DNA from: Rehmannia glutinosa
Lineage: Eukaryota; Streptophyta; Magnoliopsida; Lamiales; Orobanchaceae
DNA length: 64,000 bases
Assembly: GCA_016081115.2 (NCBI GenBank)
Contig: CM071926.1
Location: forward strand, 12,041,971 to 12,105,970
Direction of reading: 5' to 3'
Every line of letters begins with the position of its first letter. Position 1 is the first letter of the stretch. A program made the translations under genes and the position numbers. The notes under the pieces are model-generated. The model was given only the letters and a program-made list of their open reading frames with translations, was not told the DNA's origin and ran no database searches. Of the stretch, positions 20,596-32,332 are shown one piece after another.

Positions 20596-21923
20596 ATGCT
20601 CCTCCAAAGAATTCCACCGGTCGAAATCCCATCTCCAAGCGTAGAAGGGGGGAGAGGGTTCGTCAAGAAATCGGCAAGAGGTTTAACAAAGGATATTCGA
20701 GCCGCTCAAAGAAACGTGGCTCAAGAAGGTGATGATGTTCAAAATCCCATTCTCTCTCGGGCCAAATTACCGAGCTACGCGAACGATTTCGCTCCAAAAT
20801 TGCCGTTGGGCGAAAGGTAAAAATCCTTTGTTACTCAAGCCCCTAATTCCCACAATGTTCTTAATTTTATTCATAAATATGCGGAATGGTATTATGAGGA
20901 CTCGGGAATGGGAGGAAAGTCGATTGCTCGGACTAAAATGTGTCGTTTTAGTTCTTTTACGAATGAGTATCCTACGATTAGAGGATTTTTGAGGAGCAAG
21001 GTTGGATGTACTTATGGGAACATGCTTATGTGTTGTATGATGATGATATTATCCAACTCTTTTATGCCAATTTGTGGGTCGAATATGATAATGATAGAAA
21101 GCCGATTGTGCGTTAATTAAACTTATAAAGGGTCGTCATTTTAGATGGTCTCCCAATGATATTTGCCGGCTTTTACATGTTAGAGAAGGTGGTTGGGATT
21201 ATTTCTCTTGTGGGACTTGGAATGATGAAATGTTGGGGTGTCGATGAAAGAAGTCAAGACGCGTTTGGGAGTATGGCCTAAGTATTCTTTGTTGGCAATG
21301 ACACTTGAGCATCGCATTTTATCGGTCATTGTTGCATATTGCATTTGTGGTAAGTCGGGAAAGATGCCTAGCAATATGGATTACTTTTTGACTTATAAGA
21401 TTGCTAGGAGGAACCACTTAACTTTGGTGCCATACTTATTCAATGTCTTATTGAGTCCATTACTCAAGGTAATAAGAAGTTGGTCATGGGAAATTGGATT
21501 TGTAAACTTCTTATTCAATCGGACTTCCTTCGCCGTGGAGTTTAACTCGGAAGTTTTTCAAAATGACTTCGACATTGATAATATCACCCAAATAGTCACG
21601 ATCGCAAGAATATGGACATCCGACCAACCAAAATGGCGAGAGGAAGAGGTCAAGAGTCCCCCGATCCTAATGACATCTTTATGACGCCGGGGCCGCAAGA
21701 TTGGTGGAAGAAGGCGAACCGAGCAATCCGGAGGGGTAATACCGGTGCTCAACCGCCTAGGAGGTATACTCAAGCCGAATTTGATGAGATGAGGGCTTTT
21801 CATGAGACGATGTATGAGGCTTTGGAGCAAAAGACCTCTAAAATGCAAAAGTCTATCGGCAAGTTAAAGAAATTCATCAAGGACTTTATTCCCGGATCTT
21901 GCTTCTCCTCGGATGAGGAATGA
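20596..21923 (+). pseudogene. Copia-C second ORF, putative plant transposon protein type (frameshifted)
   Basis: Readable blocks: 20596-20820 (MLLQRIPPVEIPSPSVEGG, a basic N-terminus), then in shifted frames VLNFIHKYAEWYYED, FTNEYPTIRGF, LFYANLWVEYDNDRKPIV, IKGRHFRWSPNDICRLLHV and PLNFGAILIQCLIES. A clean end follows at 21612-21923 with QDWWKKANRAIRR and a predicted helix ending in DFIPGSCFSSDEE. The FYANL...RWSPNDICRLLHV pattern is that of the plant family called putative plant transposon protein, often carried by retrotransposons after pol. The Copia-A extra ORF has a similar FYVNAKV...LPAEG pattern. Function unknown; at least five frame changes. Confidence 0.6.
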
Positions 21924-23134
21924 TGTTACCCCACCCCCTTTACTTTCTAGCATTTTCATTAATGATGTTTTGTAAAACTCATTTGTACTAATGATATTTG
22001 CTTGTTTTTTTTCTTAAAAGGGTTAATATTGCAAGTTGATAATGACTTGTGGATGATCATGATTTTTGATGGAGTATTTGACGGTAAAAATACTCTAAAG
22101 CATTGTTTGATAATTGGTATGAAGTACTTGATGGTAAAAGTGCTTCCTTTATTGCTTTGTTATGCTTAGTTGAATATTTTGGGACTTTTGATACATGTAT
22201 TGTTGAAAGCATGACTTATTACTTGATGGTTGCTCTAATTTTTGGCATTTGTAATGCCTTGATCATTCTTAGCTTATCTCAATTGGGTTGAACCCTTGAG
22301 AATCTACTTTGAGCTTCTTAATTGATGAACAAATTATTGCATATGGTGCATATGATTTTTTGTGCTTTGAATGAGGTTGATTGATGATATGAAAATTTTT
22401 TGGCTTGAACCATTTACAAAGGTTATATACAACCTCTTATATTTTTCACGCACACAAGGTGTTTGTTAAAATGTCGCAATGAAAATTTCAACTTCTACAT
22501 GATTCTCTCGCTTCCACAAAACTTCAATATTCATTGAGATCATGTTTTGAGAAACAAAACGAGCGTATGAACTCATCATGATACATTTCTCCCATTTTCC
22601 TTGGTTTTTAAGCCTACATTGCTAAATGGTTAAATAAACCATTTCTTTAGCGCACTTTGATATACTTCTATGATGTGTTCACCATCCTAACATTCTTTTT
22701 GATGATTCCAAAGGGGGAGAAAAACAGGATATTGGCTCGCTAGCTCAAAGAAGCTAATAAAAGCTTGTCATAAAAGCTATAAGCTATGGCTCATAAAAGC
22801 CATAAGTTGTGATTTATTTTTAGTCCAATTGTTGCTTGATGGACTTATATTATTATTTAATGTTGTTTTGTGACAGGGGGAGCTTATAAGCTCTTGAACA
22901 AATTGTAAAAGCTAAAGCTTTTAGCTTATGGATTATTGCTCTTACATTATTCTTGATGTGCTTGTGGATAGGGGGAGCTTGTGCTTATTATTGAAAATAT
23001 TTACTCCCTACTTGGTTGCTTTAATATTTTTGGAAATTTTGGTTGCTTCCAAACGGTCAAATGTTTTTACCGGAAAATCATTTCTAAAATTGCTCTCTTA
23101 GTTTGTGTAAAAATTGTTTTGGTTTGTAATCATC
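21924..23134 (+). other. Copia-C 3' non-coding region with extra polypurine tracts
   Basis: No coding frame. Purine tracts occur at about 22709-22726 (AAAGGGGGAGA), 22873-22884 (ACAGGGGGAGCTT) and 22968-22978 (GATAGGGGGAGCTT), in the same order and with the same flanks as in Copia-B. Confidence 0.75.
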
Positions 23135-23147
23135 AAAAAGGGGGAGA
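23135..23147 (+). promoter_or_regulatory. Main polypurine tract of Copia-C
   Basis: AAAAAGGGGGAGA directly before the 3' LTR. Confidence 0.85.
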
Positions 23148-23148
23148 T

Positions 23149-24626
23149 TGTTTGATACATGTTTTTATCTTAATTTTGATGATTTTATTTTATCACCAAA
23201 ACAATGTTTTTAAAGGTTGTCCAAATACTCCTAAATGATTAAAATGATTTCCGGAGTATTTTCTCAAAGTTTATTTTCGTCTAAATTGGACAACGCTTTT
23301 AATGATTTTACGTTATTGGGTTTTCATTCTCAAACGATGTTTCTAAATGTTGTCCTAATACTTCCGATCGGTTTAAAATGTTTTTACTAAATTTTCGGAG
23401 TATTTCTTGAGTTTTATTTTCGACAAAAATTGGACAATATTTACTGTCTCGTGGTCGACCGGCCGCCTATAGGGCAACCCGTGCCTGAAGATGTTTTTAG
23501 AAACAGAAAATGAGACGGAAGAAAAAAGCAGCGAGTCGACCGCCGCTGCATCAGGCGTCGGCCGTCCCGATCGGCCGCCATCAGTCGGCCGGTACACCGC
23601 TTGTTAAGGTTTGAAACGGACTCTTCAATCCTTGATTTTGCAATGAGGGGACCGATCAAGGTATAGTCGACCGGTCAAGACCCCCTTGACCGTCCTGCTG
23701 TGTTATTTTGCTTTGTGTATTTTTTCCAACGTCTATTTACTCGCGGCGACGTGCCTCTTGTATTATTGACAAAAATATGACCGTTTGACAATGACAGACA
23801 CATTTTCTTAAATTGTGGGATTGATTTCTAACACTATATTCTTGATTTTAATTGTATTTTTCTCAGTAGATTTTCAATCCCCAAGAGGAGCCTATGCTTG
23901 ATCAATCATCTCCTATAAATAGAGGAAGTTTTGGAGCAACCAACACAACATTTGAGATACAATACAACAAGATACACTTCAAGCAAACACTTGGTCTTTC
24001 ATATTTATTATTCTTGTTGTAAATTGCCTAGCTTATCACTTTCACATCTTTGAGGTCTAGGCTATTCTTGATTACACTTTGCACTCTATTGTATTATCAA
24101 TTATCGAGTTGTAATCTTGAATTTGTGGTCGTCATTCAAACACAAGATATCCTTGTGAGTGTTCTTGTAAGAAGAACACACTTGGGTGAACTAGGTGTTA
24201 GGTGTAAGAAGATTGTGGTAATCTTCTTGTTGAGGTGTTGAAGAGTGTGGTGCTCTTGAGGGTGAAGATTGTGGTAATCTTCACAAGGTGCCGTTGGAGA
24301 TTGTGGTAATCTTCAAGTGAGATTGTGGTAATCTCAAAGATGGTGTTGGAAGAAGAGTGTGGAGCTCTTCAAGGTGTTGTAAGTTGAATTTGTATTAATT
24401 GTGGTAATTAATAAAATTCTTTTTCTTTCGAAATCCATCCCTGATATCTTTGGGGTGGTAGAGGATTAGGCCCTGGTGGGTTGAACCTCTTTAAATCGAC
24501 GTGTGTTGTTTACATTCCGCACCTTCATTATTTTGTTTGAGCATTCGGTTTAAAAAGAGGGCGAAATCGAAAGATGGAGATAATCTATTCACCCCCTCTA
24601 GATTATCGTAGCCGCTTGGATTTACA
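23149..24626 (+). repeat. Copia-C 3' LTR
   Basis: 1478 bp, very similar to the 5' copy. Differences cluster in the GC-rich zone, where half of the 18-bp palindrome is missing, and in homopolymers. TATAAATA at 23914-23921. Confidence 0.93.
24159..24413 (+). repeat. Array of GTGGT-loop hairpins in the Copia-C 3' LTR
   Basis: Same eight units as the 5' LTR. In the first unit the loop has changed from GTGGT to GTAAG while the 8-bp stem is kept; the other loops are unchanged. Confidence 0.85.
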
Positions 24627-24631
24627 ATGAA
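24627..24631 (+). repeat. Target-site duplication of Copia-C, right copy (ATGAA)
   Basis: Matches 16821-16825; the Copia-A extra ORF resumes after it. Confidence 0.9.
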
Positions 24632-27623
24632 GACATGGAACTCGTTGTTGCAGCTCAGAGGTTGGAAATGCAGCAGTCTTTGAAAGAATCCAGAGCCACG
24701 CACGAGCTAAGTCTGCTGGAGGGTCCAAGAGAGTCATCTCAAACTCTTCTGCAGAATCATCCCTTGGGAGTGGCACAACAAATTGCCACGGACATTACTG
24801 TAGCCACGTCCCCCGTACAATCAGAAGATGGATCCAAGGGAACTAGCGATGAAGTTGGGAATTTGGGCACCTAAACCAAGCCAACCTTTGATGAAGGTGT
24901 TAACACGCCTGCCCCTGCAGTTGTACACTCATAGGGAAAAGCCGCGTCTCAGCAGAGTGACCCCACTATCAGTCACTCAACTGGTGCGCCAGCTGAGGGG
25001 GAAACTCTCTCCACCACAGTTGGGTTGGAGGAAGCTGTGGGAGACACACCTATGTAGTTAGGAGGCTAAGTTGAGAAGGAAATTACATAAGAACATAGTA
25101 ACATTAACGACACTCAAACAATTAATTTGTTTCAGCTGAGATGTCAGCTGTATTGAAGGCTAACGACGCTGCTGCCTCAGCTGAGGCAAAGGCTGGTGAG
25201 TTCACACTCTGGGCTCTGATAGTGCAATCCAATGGGTTGAGACTCCTATGGATGCTACTGTCCAAGACCTTAAGACACCTGAGTCTGTCGAAGGAGGGTA
25301 GAAGACCCTAAGACATTGAGACTGTTGAAGGGGAATTGAAGAATGCCTTGCAAAGGAGATGGAAGCTGCTGGGGTATTGAATGACAAAGGGAGGTTGAGA
25401 CTTCCCTTGGTAAAGATGATAGAAACAAGAACATCCTCTATTTGAAGGTGTAGCCACGAAAGAAGTTATTGGTGCCCTTCATGACTCAAGAAAAAAATAT
25501 TGACACATCATTTATAGGGTCGGAGGATGAAGGCCGAGTCCACCCTGTTTGAAGATCTGTAGTGGACCCGGTGCCGATGTTCTAAAATCTCGGAGCGCCA
25601 AGCTAATGAAAATCTTGCTCGGATGAGGTTCAATTTTGATGATGAGCCAACTCCACAAGTGTCATCATCCTCCGATGAAGCCGATGATACAAACAGGACA
25701 AGATTACTCAATTGGAAAAACCACCGAGACCGAGGAAACTATTAAGATAGGCGAGGCTCGGTGAAATGGGCAAACCCATCTCAAATGCCCCATCCGGAAT
25801 TGAGTCATCTGCGAGCTCCCACAACGGCGATAACGACTCCTACATTTCGGTCACATGCTCCCATAGCTATGACACTGCCAATGAAGCTACCACATCGAGG
25901 CCAACGAAGGGGAAGAACCATCCTTCCATACGTGCGCGATGATGCATTTCAAGATATGTTCCCCTTATCTAAGGATCTGCTGAATTGGAAGAAGAAAAAC
26001 AGTTTGTTGAAGAAAGGAGATACGATGGAGGAAGAACCGAGTCATTCCTACGAACCGATCGTTCAATGAGACTTTAATTTTGACGAAGAGTGGCCCGCAA
26101 TCGAGTTAAAGTGAAGTCTTCAAGAAAATTTGTGAAGAGATTGAGAAAATGGAACGTCATCGGGCCTTTCTAAACTTACGTATGGACAATCAAGATGCCA
26201 CTCTCACAAATTTATCCGAGAGGCATAGTGATGAGACTAAGGAATGGACTTAACATCGATTGTTATGCGAATAGAACAAGTTCGCTACTTCAAAGCTCTA
26301 TATAGAAGGATGCTCGTATGGAGTGCGAGATAACTCCACGTAGAGCGGAGGATGAAGGATTACATCGAGAGGATTAACCGATCCCATAAGTGGATATGGA
26401 GTCGCTACAACATTTCCACAAAAATGAGATTGCCAAACTCGAGAATAGCATGAATGACAAATTCAATCTTCTAATGGCTGAAATGAAGATCGTGTCGGTA
26501 GTCTAAACCACACGCTCATAATTTTGAATATCGTATGATGCAGCGGACTCAAGCACAATCTAACCATCACCGAATGGGACTTTATCCTCGGTGGTTTTGT
26601 TCCTCAGGATACCTCTCTCTTTGGTGATGATGCCAAAAGGAGGGAGAGGAGTCCCCAAAGGGATTGAAGGAAGAGAAATTGAAGAAAGGAGCGTCTGGTG
26701 AGGGGAAGGAAGTTCAAAGGACTTAAAATTGATGTTTCTTTGAAACCCTCGGCTAAGTCAAGTCACGGTGATATTCTCGAAAAGCTACCCCCGAGCTTAC
26801 CAATTGAAAAAGTTGTCGTGGCCATGAAAGACAAGAGAAAGGTCATCGTTTGCATTTGAAAAGGTGGTGAGATCTTGTCACAGTCGAAGAACTCTTGAAA
26901 CAACATGGTGGTCTCCCAACTGGACTAGAAAATGTCATGATAGAACCCCCCCAAAGAAGTAATGTCGGATGTAGGATTTGAGCCCAGATCTATGGACGAA
27001 TTTCAAACATTGGAAGCTGAAGGATACTTCGAAGGAATGACCTTGACTCAAGCCTGGGAGTTATACTGGGAAAAGGCATGGAGGTGTGCAACAAGGCTGA
27101 GAAGCAGCAGAGTGCCAGTAATCACTCAGCTGAAAAATCTAAGGCTCATGTACAATATACTCTTAGAGGAAGAAGAGCAGAGTCAAGAAAGGGAAGACAA
27201 AGTGGCACTGAAAGGAGTTCTCAATCTCGGCCAAGGCCGAAAGATGTCACTTTTGTGGACCCTGAGAAAAGGGGAATCACCTACTCGGCTGGCCATGACC
27301 ATCTTTCAAACTTAGAAGTCGCTCGAAAAATTGAAGAAGCAAAGAAGAGGATGGCAGAAGAAAATGCCAGAGCATCTTACGAATGGGAAGAAAGGCAACG
27401 AAGGGATGACCCTATTGCAAAGCGAGCATTTGAGAAGAAGAAAAGGGAAGAAGAAGAAAAGAAAAGGAAGAAGAAATTGAAGAAAGAAGAGGAAAGAAAG
27501 AGGAAAAGAGTTGATTCGAGACGGAAGAAGAGTCAAGAAGAAGAGAGAGGAAAAGAAGCAACAAAGGCGTTGAAGTGTTCTGCGAACCCTTCATGTATTT
27601 TTGTTGAAAATACATTTATGTAA
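24632..27623 (+). pseudogene. Copia-A extra (env-position) ORF, C-terminal part
   Basis: This resumes the frame broken at 16825 (MELVVAAQRLEMQQSLKE at 24635). It is largely helical and low-complexity, with many stops and shifts through 24870-26950. It ends with a long frame 27078-27623 rich in Lys, Glu and Arg (KKREEEEKKRKKKLKKEEE), predicted coiled coil or charged single helix, stopping at 27621-27623. Together with 15067-16825 about 4.75 kb of coding DNA is involved, roughly 1580 codons, far longer than gag. The C-terminal run of charged residues is unlike a viral fusion protein. Confidence 0.55.
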
Positions 27624-28765
27624 GTCTTCGTAATAAGCTTAGTGAATTTCCCTGTAATTTTCACTCTTTATGTATCTTAGCTTAGATATAATGTGTATTG
27701 ACATGTATATATTTAGATTGTTATGATACTAAATGTAAACAGCTGTGTAAAACACAAGAATGCTATAATCAATAAAACAAGCAAACGAGGAAAGGTTAAC
27801 ATCAATGACTGCAGACCAAGACAAAACAAGCAAACGAACACAAAGTGATATTTGAAATTAGCATATCTCTTCAACGGGCAAAATATAAAATGTGCACTAT
27901 AAAAGGCTGAGGAATTTATTGAGAAGAGGTTACCTGAACCACTAACAAGCAAGCAATATTCAAGCATTTAACCTGCAATATTCTCAAAGACATTCAAGCA
28001 ATTCCTCAAGCCTGAAACTCGAAGGAAATCGATCCAACACAAGTTGTGAAGAAAAGACAACTTCAAATATGTTGAAGAGGAAACTTTTAAGAAACCAAAG
28101 GGTCTACTTTCCAAGTCAGGATTGTAGAAAGGTTCAAGGTCGAACCATTATCAAGTTTGTTGGAGGGCTTCGTGATCAAATCCAAGAACTTGAGAAGTAA
28201 ACTGAAGTTGCAAGGCAGCTGCCCTGTGAAGAAGCTGAGTCGCAAGAGAAGCCAGGTTTGTGTGATCAAAATTTGTCTCAAACTGTTCACCACTTTGTAA
28301 ACTGATCTGTTACATAGTGGATTCCTCCAGGAGTTAGAGAATAGAGGATTAGAAGAATTACCCCATCTTCGAACCTCTATAAAATATTTGTATCATTTAC
28401 TTTCAGCAAACTTACTTTCCTGCATATTTACATTATATCTGCTGTCAGTATTATATTTGCTATCCAACAAACAAATAACCTAGTGCAAAAATCAAGTGTT
28501 TAAAACAAGCTAATTCTGAACAAATGGTGTTAAGTCTTCCACTGTTAAAAACCAATCAGCCAAGTTAAGTATTTGGCTTGAGCAGCCGAGTTATATTATC
28601 AACAGCTCTATCGAGTCTGTTGAGTGGGTAACTTAGCTGTCCATCAAGGACACAACTGTTTGAGTCAACTCTGTTGAATTATTTTAAAAGGACTAAAATC
28701 GAAAATTTGGTAAGGTTATTTAACCCCCCTTTCTAAACCTTTCTTCACACCCCTTGGGACCTACA
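27624..28765 (+). repeat. 3' region and 3' LTR of Copia-A
   Basis: The LTR end is fixed at 28765 (ACCTACA, ending CA) by comparison with bases 1-32 and by the sharp change into LINE sequence. The start of the LTR is not defined because the 5' LTR copy is missing from the window; no clear polypurine tract was found. A TATA box at 27898-27905 places U3 upstream of it. The CCCCCCTTTCTAAACC end is typical of Sirevirus LTRs. Confidence 0.65.
27898..27905 (+). promoter_or_regulatory. TATA box of the Copia-A 3' LTR
   Basis: TATAAAAG preceded by a GC-poor stretch and followed by CTGAGG, the usual plant LTR promoter context. Confidence 0.5.
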
Positions 28766-31591
28766 CCAAGGATCTTTCCAAATTCTGATAGATTTTCCAT
28801 CATTAACAGAGAACCTAAAACCCCTCTCAAGCACAAGCCTAGGCCCTAACCAACATCTCCAGACCCAAGAAGCATTTTGATTGACAGTGGCTTCAAACAA
28901 ATTACCATTTGGAAAGTATTTTGCTTTTAGGAGTTTGCTGACAAGGAGATTAGGCTTTGTTAAAATCCTTCAAAATTGTTTGGCTAAGAGAGCATCCTTG
29001 AATAATTGAAAATCATGAAAGCCCAAACCTCCATCATCTTTAGGAAGAGTTAAAGATTCAAAGGATTTCCAATGAATCATTCTCTTATTACCATCTTTAG
29101 AGCTCCACCAAAATCTTGCCACCAACTGACCAAGCTCTTTACAAATTCCAATTGGCACTTTAAAACAGGACATACAAAAACTGGTAAAGCATGAAGAACA
29201 ACTTTAATCAAGACCTATCTACCAGCAAAGGATAGCGGTTTACCTTTCCAGTTATTAAGTCTTTGTTGTGCAACCTCAATCACAAATTTGAAGACCTCCT
29301 TTTTAGATTTTCCAGTGGCAAAGGGCATTCCCAGATATCTGCATGATTGATTTTTTTGGTTTCCTCTGAGAGCAAAATAGATATCATTTTGAAGTTGGGA
29401 GGAGGTGTTCTTGCTGAAAAACACACTAGATTTGTCCCAATTAACTAGTTGTCCAGAGAAAGCTTTATATTGATTCAGCAAATCCATAATAAACCTGGCT
29501 TGATCAACAGAAGCTTCACAAAACACAAGGGAGTCATTTGCAAACAAAAGATGGGTGATAATGAGACCATTTTTGCAGGTTTTGAGACCTCTAAATTCCT
29601 TGGAAAGAGTAGCCTGCATAATGAGATTAGAGAAAACCTCAGAGAGAATAAGGAAGAGGTAGGGTGAAATGGGATCCCCTTGCGTTATTCCCCTTGAAGG
29701 AATCACATAGCCTTTAGGTTGACCATTAACATTGAAGGAAAAAGAAAAAAAGGAAATGCAAATCATAATCCAATTGATGAAAATAGGTGAGAATTCCATT
29801 TTAATCATAACTAATCTAAGACCCTCCCACTCAACTCTATCAAAAGCCTTTGCCAAGTCCAGTTTAACAGCCATAAAACATCTTTTTCCAGACCTATGTC
29901 TATTAAGAAAATGTATGGATTCATGAGCAATAACTACATTATCTATAAGTTGCCTATCAGAAATGAGAGCAGACTGGTTATCACAGATGCAGTCTTGGAG
30001 GCATGTTTAAGTTCTTTGTTTGTCAAATTTTTGAAATAATTTTATAAATGTGAGCAAAGACTAATGGGCCTATAATGAGAAATAGAAGAATGATTCTTGC
30101 ACTTGGGGATAAGAGAGATAAGGGTGTGGTTTGTAATTTTCAAATTTTTCCAAACTTAAAAAATCTTTAACAAGACAGACAGACAACAAGACTAATGAGC
30201 TTCCAAAATGCTAAAAACAGAGGAGACATACCATCAAGGTTAGGGGCCTTGCAAGGTTCCATATCAAAGAGAGCATGCTTTATTTCCAAGTCTTCCACAG
30301 GGAGAGTCAAATATTTATTAGTATCCTCAGAGATAGAGATTGGAATGCCCATCAAAGCCTGAGAACCTCCAGAACAGCCATCAGAGGTGAAGAGATTGGC
30401 ATAAAAATCAGAGATTACTAATCTCTTCATATGTCTCACAAATAGAGTTATCACTCCTAACCATCTTGAGAATATTGTTTTTCTTTCTTCTCTAGAGAGT
30501 TATGGCATGAAAAAGCTTGGTGTTCCTATCACCTTCTTTGAGCCAGCAATTTCCATATTTTTGTTTCCAAAATAGCTCTTATTTCTTGTAACCACAATCA
30601 AGCTTGTCTTTCAAAGCAACCTATCTATCCCAATTCCTATTGCCACATAAACTCATTTTCTCGATTCATCTCAATAGTGCATTGATGGATTGTAATTGCG
30701 ACTTTGATTTTAAATTGGAACTCCATTTCAAAAGTGCAATAATCCTGCTATTTTTAATTTAGATCGCACTTGAAACAAAGAAGAGCCAACCACGAGGCTT
30801 AGAGCGAGCTTGAGCAACAACCTCATTCACACCAACTTCAGAATCCATCTTTTTGTCGAAAATGAAACTTTTTTTGGTTTTTTTGGCTTCAGTACAACAT
30901 TCAAAACAAGGAGAACGTGATTAGAGGATGACTTGAACTCATGAGTCAATTTGGCAAAGGGGAAAGAAATAATCCAATCACTATAAGCAAAGAATTTGTC
31001 TAGTTTTTCCTCAATTAACCCCTCATCAGCATGGTTATTAGCCCAGGTGAATTCACAGTCTAACAAGGGTATTTCAATCATATCCATCTCTCTAATGAAA
31101 TTGTTGAAAACTCTGAAACTAGCTTCAAACCTTCTAATACCCCCTTTCATATCATTGTGGCAACAAAGGTCATTAAAGTCTCCACCAACAATCCAACAAT
31201 TACCCCATTTCCTTTTAGCATGACACAAGAACTCCCATTGAGATTCCCTAATCAGATCAGTGCTCACATAGACAAAGATAGCCCAATATTTTGTACCATC
31301 CCCTTCCTTAAGAAACTCAACCTCCAGGCAGAATTGATTAGAAAAAAATTGAGAGACAACAATAGACTGATTTCAACATAGAAAAAGCCCTCCACTCAAT
31401 CCAACAGGATTAATGCAATGTCATATATCCTTACAACCTAGATTTTTACATACAATTTTCACAAAATAAGATTTTTTTTTTCGTTTCACTAAGAAAAAGT
31501 AAATCAAGGTGATGGAGTCGCCAAGACTACTTAAGATGGAAAACTGTAGAGGGTCCTCCCAAACCTCTACAATTCCACACCATAGCTCTCA
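28766..31591 (-). pseudogene. LINE ORF2: endonuclease and reverse transcriptase (broken, 3' truncated by Copia-A)
   Basis: The ATG at 31591 leads to MVWNCRGLGGPST, the conserved start of the APE-like endonuclease. IVGGDFNDL and DCEFTWANN follow in the frame 31267-30827; the catalytic SDH near its end reads SNH. RT blocks are KAPNLDGMSPLF (about 30190-30250), KLDLAKAFDRVEWEGL, RGITQGDPISPYLF and LLFANDSLVF, where the usual FADD is FAND, in the frame 29874-29215. The region 29173-28970 (ARFWWSS, MIHWKSFESLTLP, DGGLGFHD) is the post-RT segment. Loss of active-site residues in both domains shows a dead copy. Confidence 0.85.
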
Positions 31592-32332
31592 TAATTCACT
31601 TTAGGGCCACTCCAGGCTGGCCTTCTCCATCTTTTGGACTTTTTCGGAATGAATTTTAGATTTTTTGGTGCATGGCAGACCATAAACCTACAAATTATCC
31701 TTTTCACACTCTTCATCAATTAATCGCAAAGTTCTCTTCTTTTTTTATTCTGTTTAATATTTTCAACTGGTTCCTTTGATTCTTTACCACTTAAAGTTTT
31801 CGCGCCAAGCATTCTAGCCCATTTCTTACTGCTAAATGAGCTTTTAGGAGAACCCATTTCCTCACAAGTAGAAACTGGAATATTAGAGATGTCCTTTAGA
31901 GCACCCAAAGAAGAGTCCTCCATCACAGGAAGATTGACAAGATCCATAAGGACATGGTTCTCAGAAATAGGCTCATGCCTACGAGTCCTTGCATGGAAAA
32001 CGATTTGAAAGTCCCCATTTAAAGCACTATCTGCCAAAACATTTTGAGATATTTCTTCTATAGGAATCTCAGAGATCTCAGGAAATAAGTCCACCTTCAT
32101 AGGACCACAACCTCCAACATTAGGAATACACTTGGATGTGGATGCTTCATTAGGAGAGACAAAATGTTGCGCAACCGGGGGATCAGGGATAGGGCTGCCC
32201 ACATTTTTCTGGATGAGACTAGCCCTTGTAGCACCCAACTCGGGGCTTGGCGTGTGAAACTCTTTGTTCCCAAAACACTTCTCAAATCTTGCCCCGAGTC
32301 CAAAGGAATCTCCTCTAATCTAGTCACCATAC

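Larger units (their letters stand above)
16826..24626 (+). mobile_element. Copia-C: non-autonomous Sirevirus-type element nested in Copia-A
   Basis: Bounded by TGTTTG at 16826 and TTTACA at 24626, flanked by target duplication ATGAA (16821-16825 and 24627-24631). LTRs are 16826-18298 and 23149-24626, with a primer site after the first and a polypurine tract before the second. The 4.85-kb interior holds an internally deleted gag (about 18360-19757) and a second ORF of the plant transposon protein type (about 20596-21923), but no protease, integrase, RT or RNase H. LTR and leader sequences are homologous to Copia-B, so it probably borrowed enzymes from a related full-length element. LTR similarity suggests a fairly recent insertion. 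Confidence 0.92.
1..28765 (+). mobile_element. Copia-A: Sirevirus-like Ty1/copia element, 5' LTR cut by window edge, twice interrupted
   Basis: The first 32 bases match the end of the LTR that finishes at 28765 (shared TCTAAACCTT followed by a TTCACA and GGACCT stretch). They are followed by a primer-binding site and then by gag, protease, integrase, RT, RNase H and a long extra ORF in copia order on the plus strand. The internal region is split by Copia-B (5295-13675) and Copia-C (16826-24626). Without the insertions the visible part is about 12.6 kb. The copia order protease-integrase-RT, a coiled-coil Gag with one CCHC knuckle and an additional ORF after RNase H fit the Sirevirus lineage. 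The element is inserted in a LINE that resumes at 28766. Its own target duplication cannot be checked because the 5' LTR start lies outside the window. Confidence 0.85.

Noticed and set aside
20430..20732. A plus-strand frame of 100 codons before the Copia-C second ORF
   Set aside because: It overlaps the frame beginning at 20596, which matches the family; this one is low-complexity and serine- and phenylalanine-rich.
27312..27615. Leucine- and phenylalanine-rich minus-strand frames that look like membrane proteins
   Set aside because: They are the complement of the lysine- and glutamate-rich C-terminus of the Copia-A extra ORF.
15067..27623. Calling the Copia-A extra ORF an envelope glycoprotein
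   Set aside because: Only its position supports this; no signal peptide, membrane anchor or cleavage site is evident.
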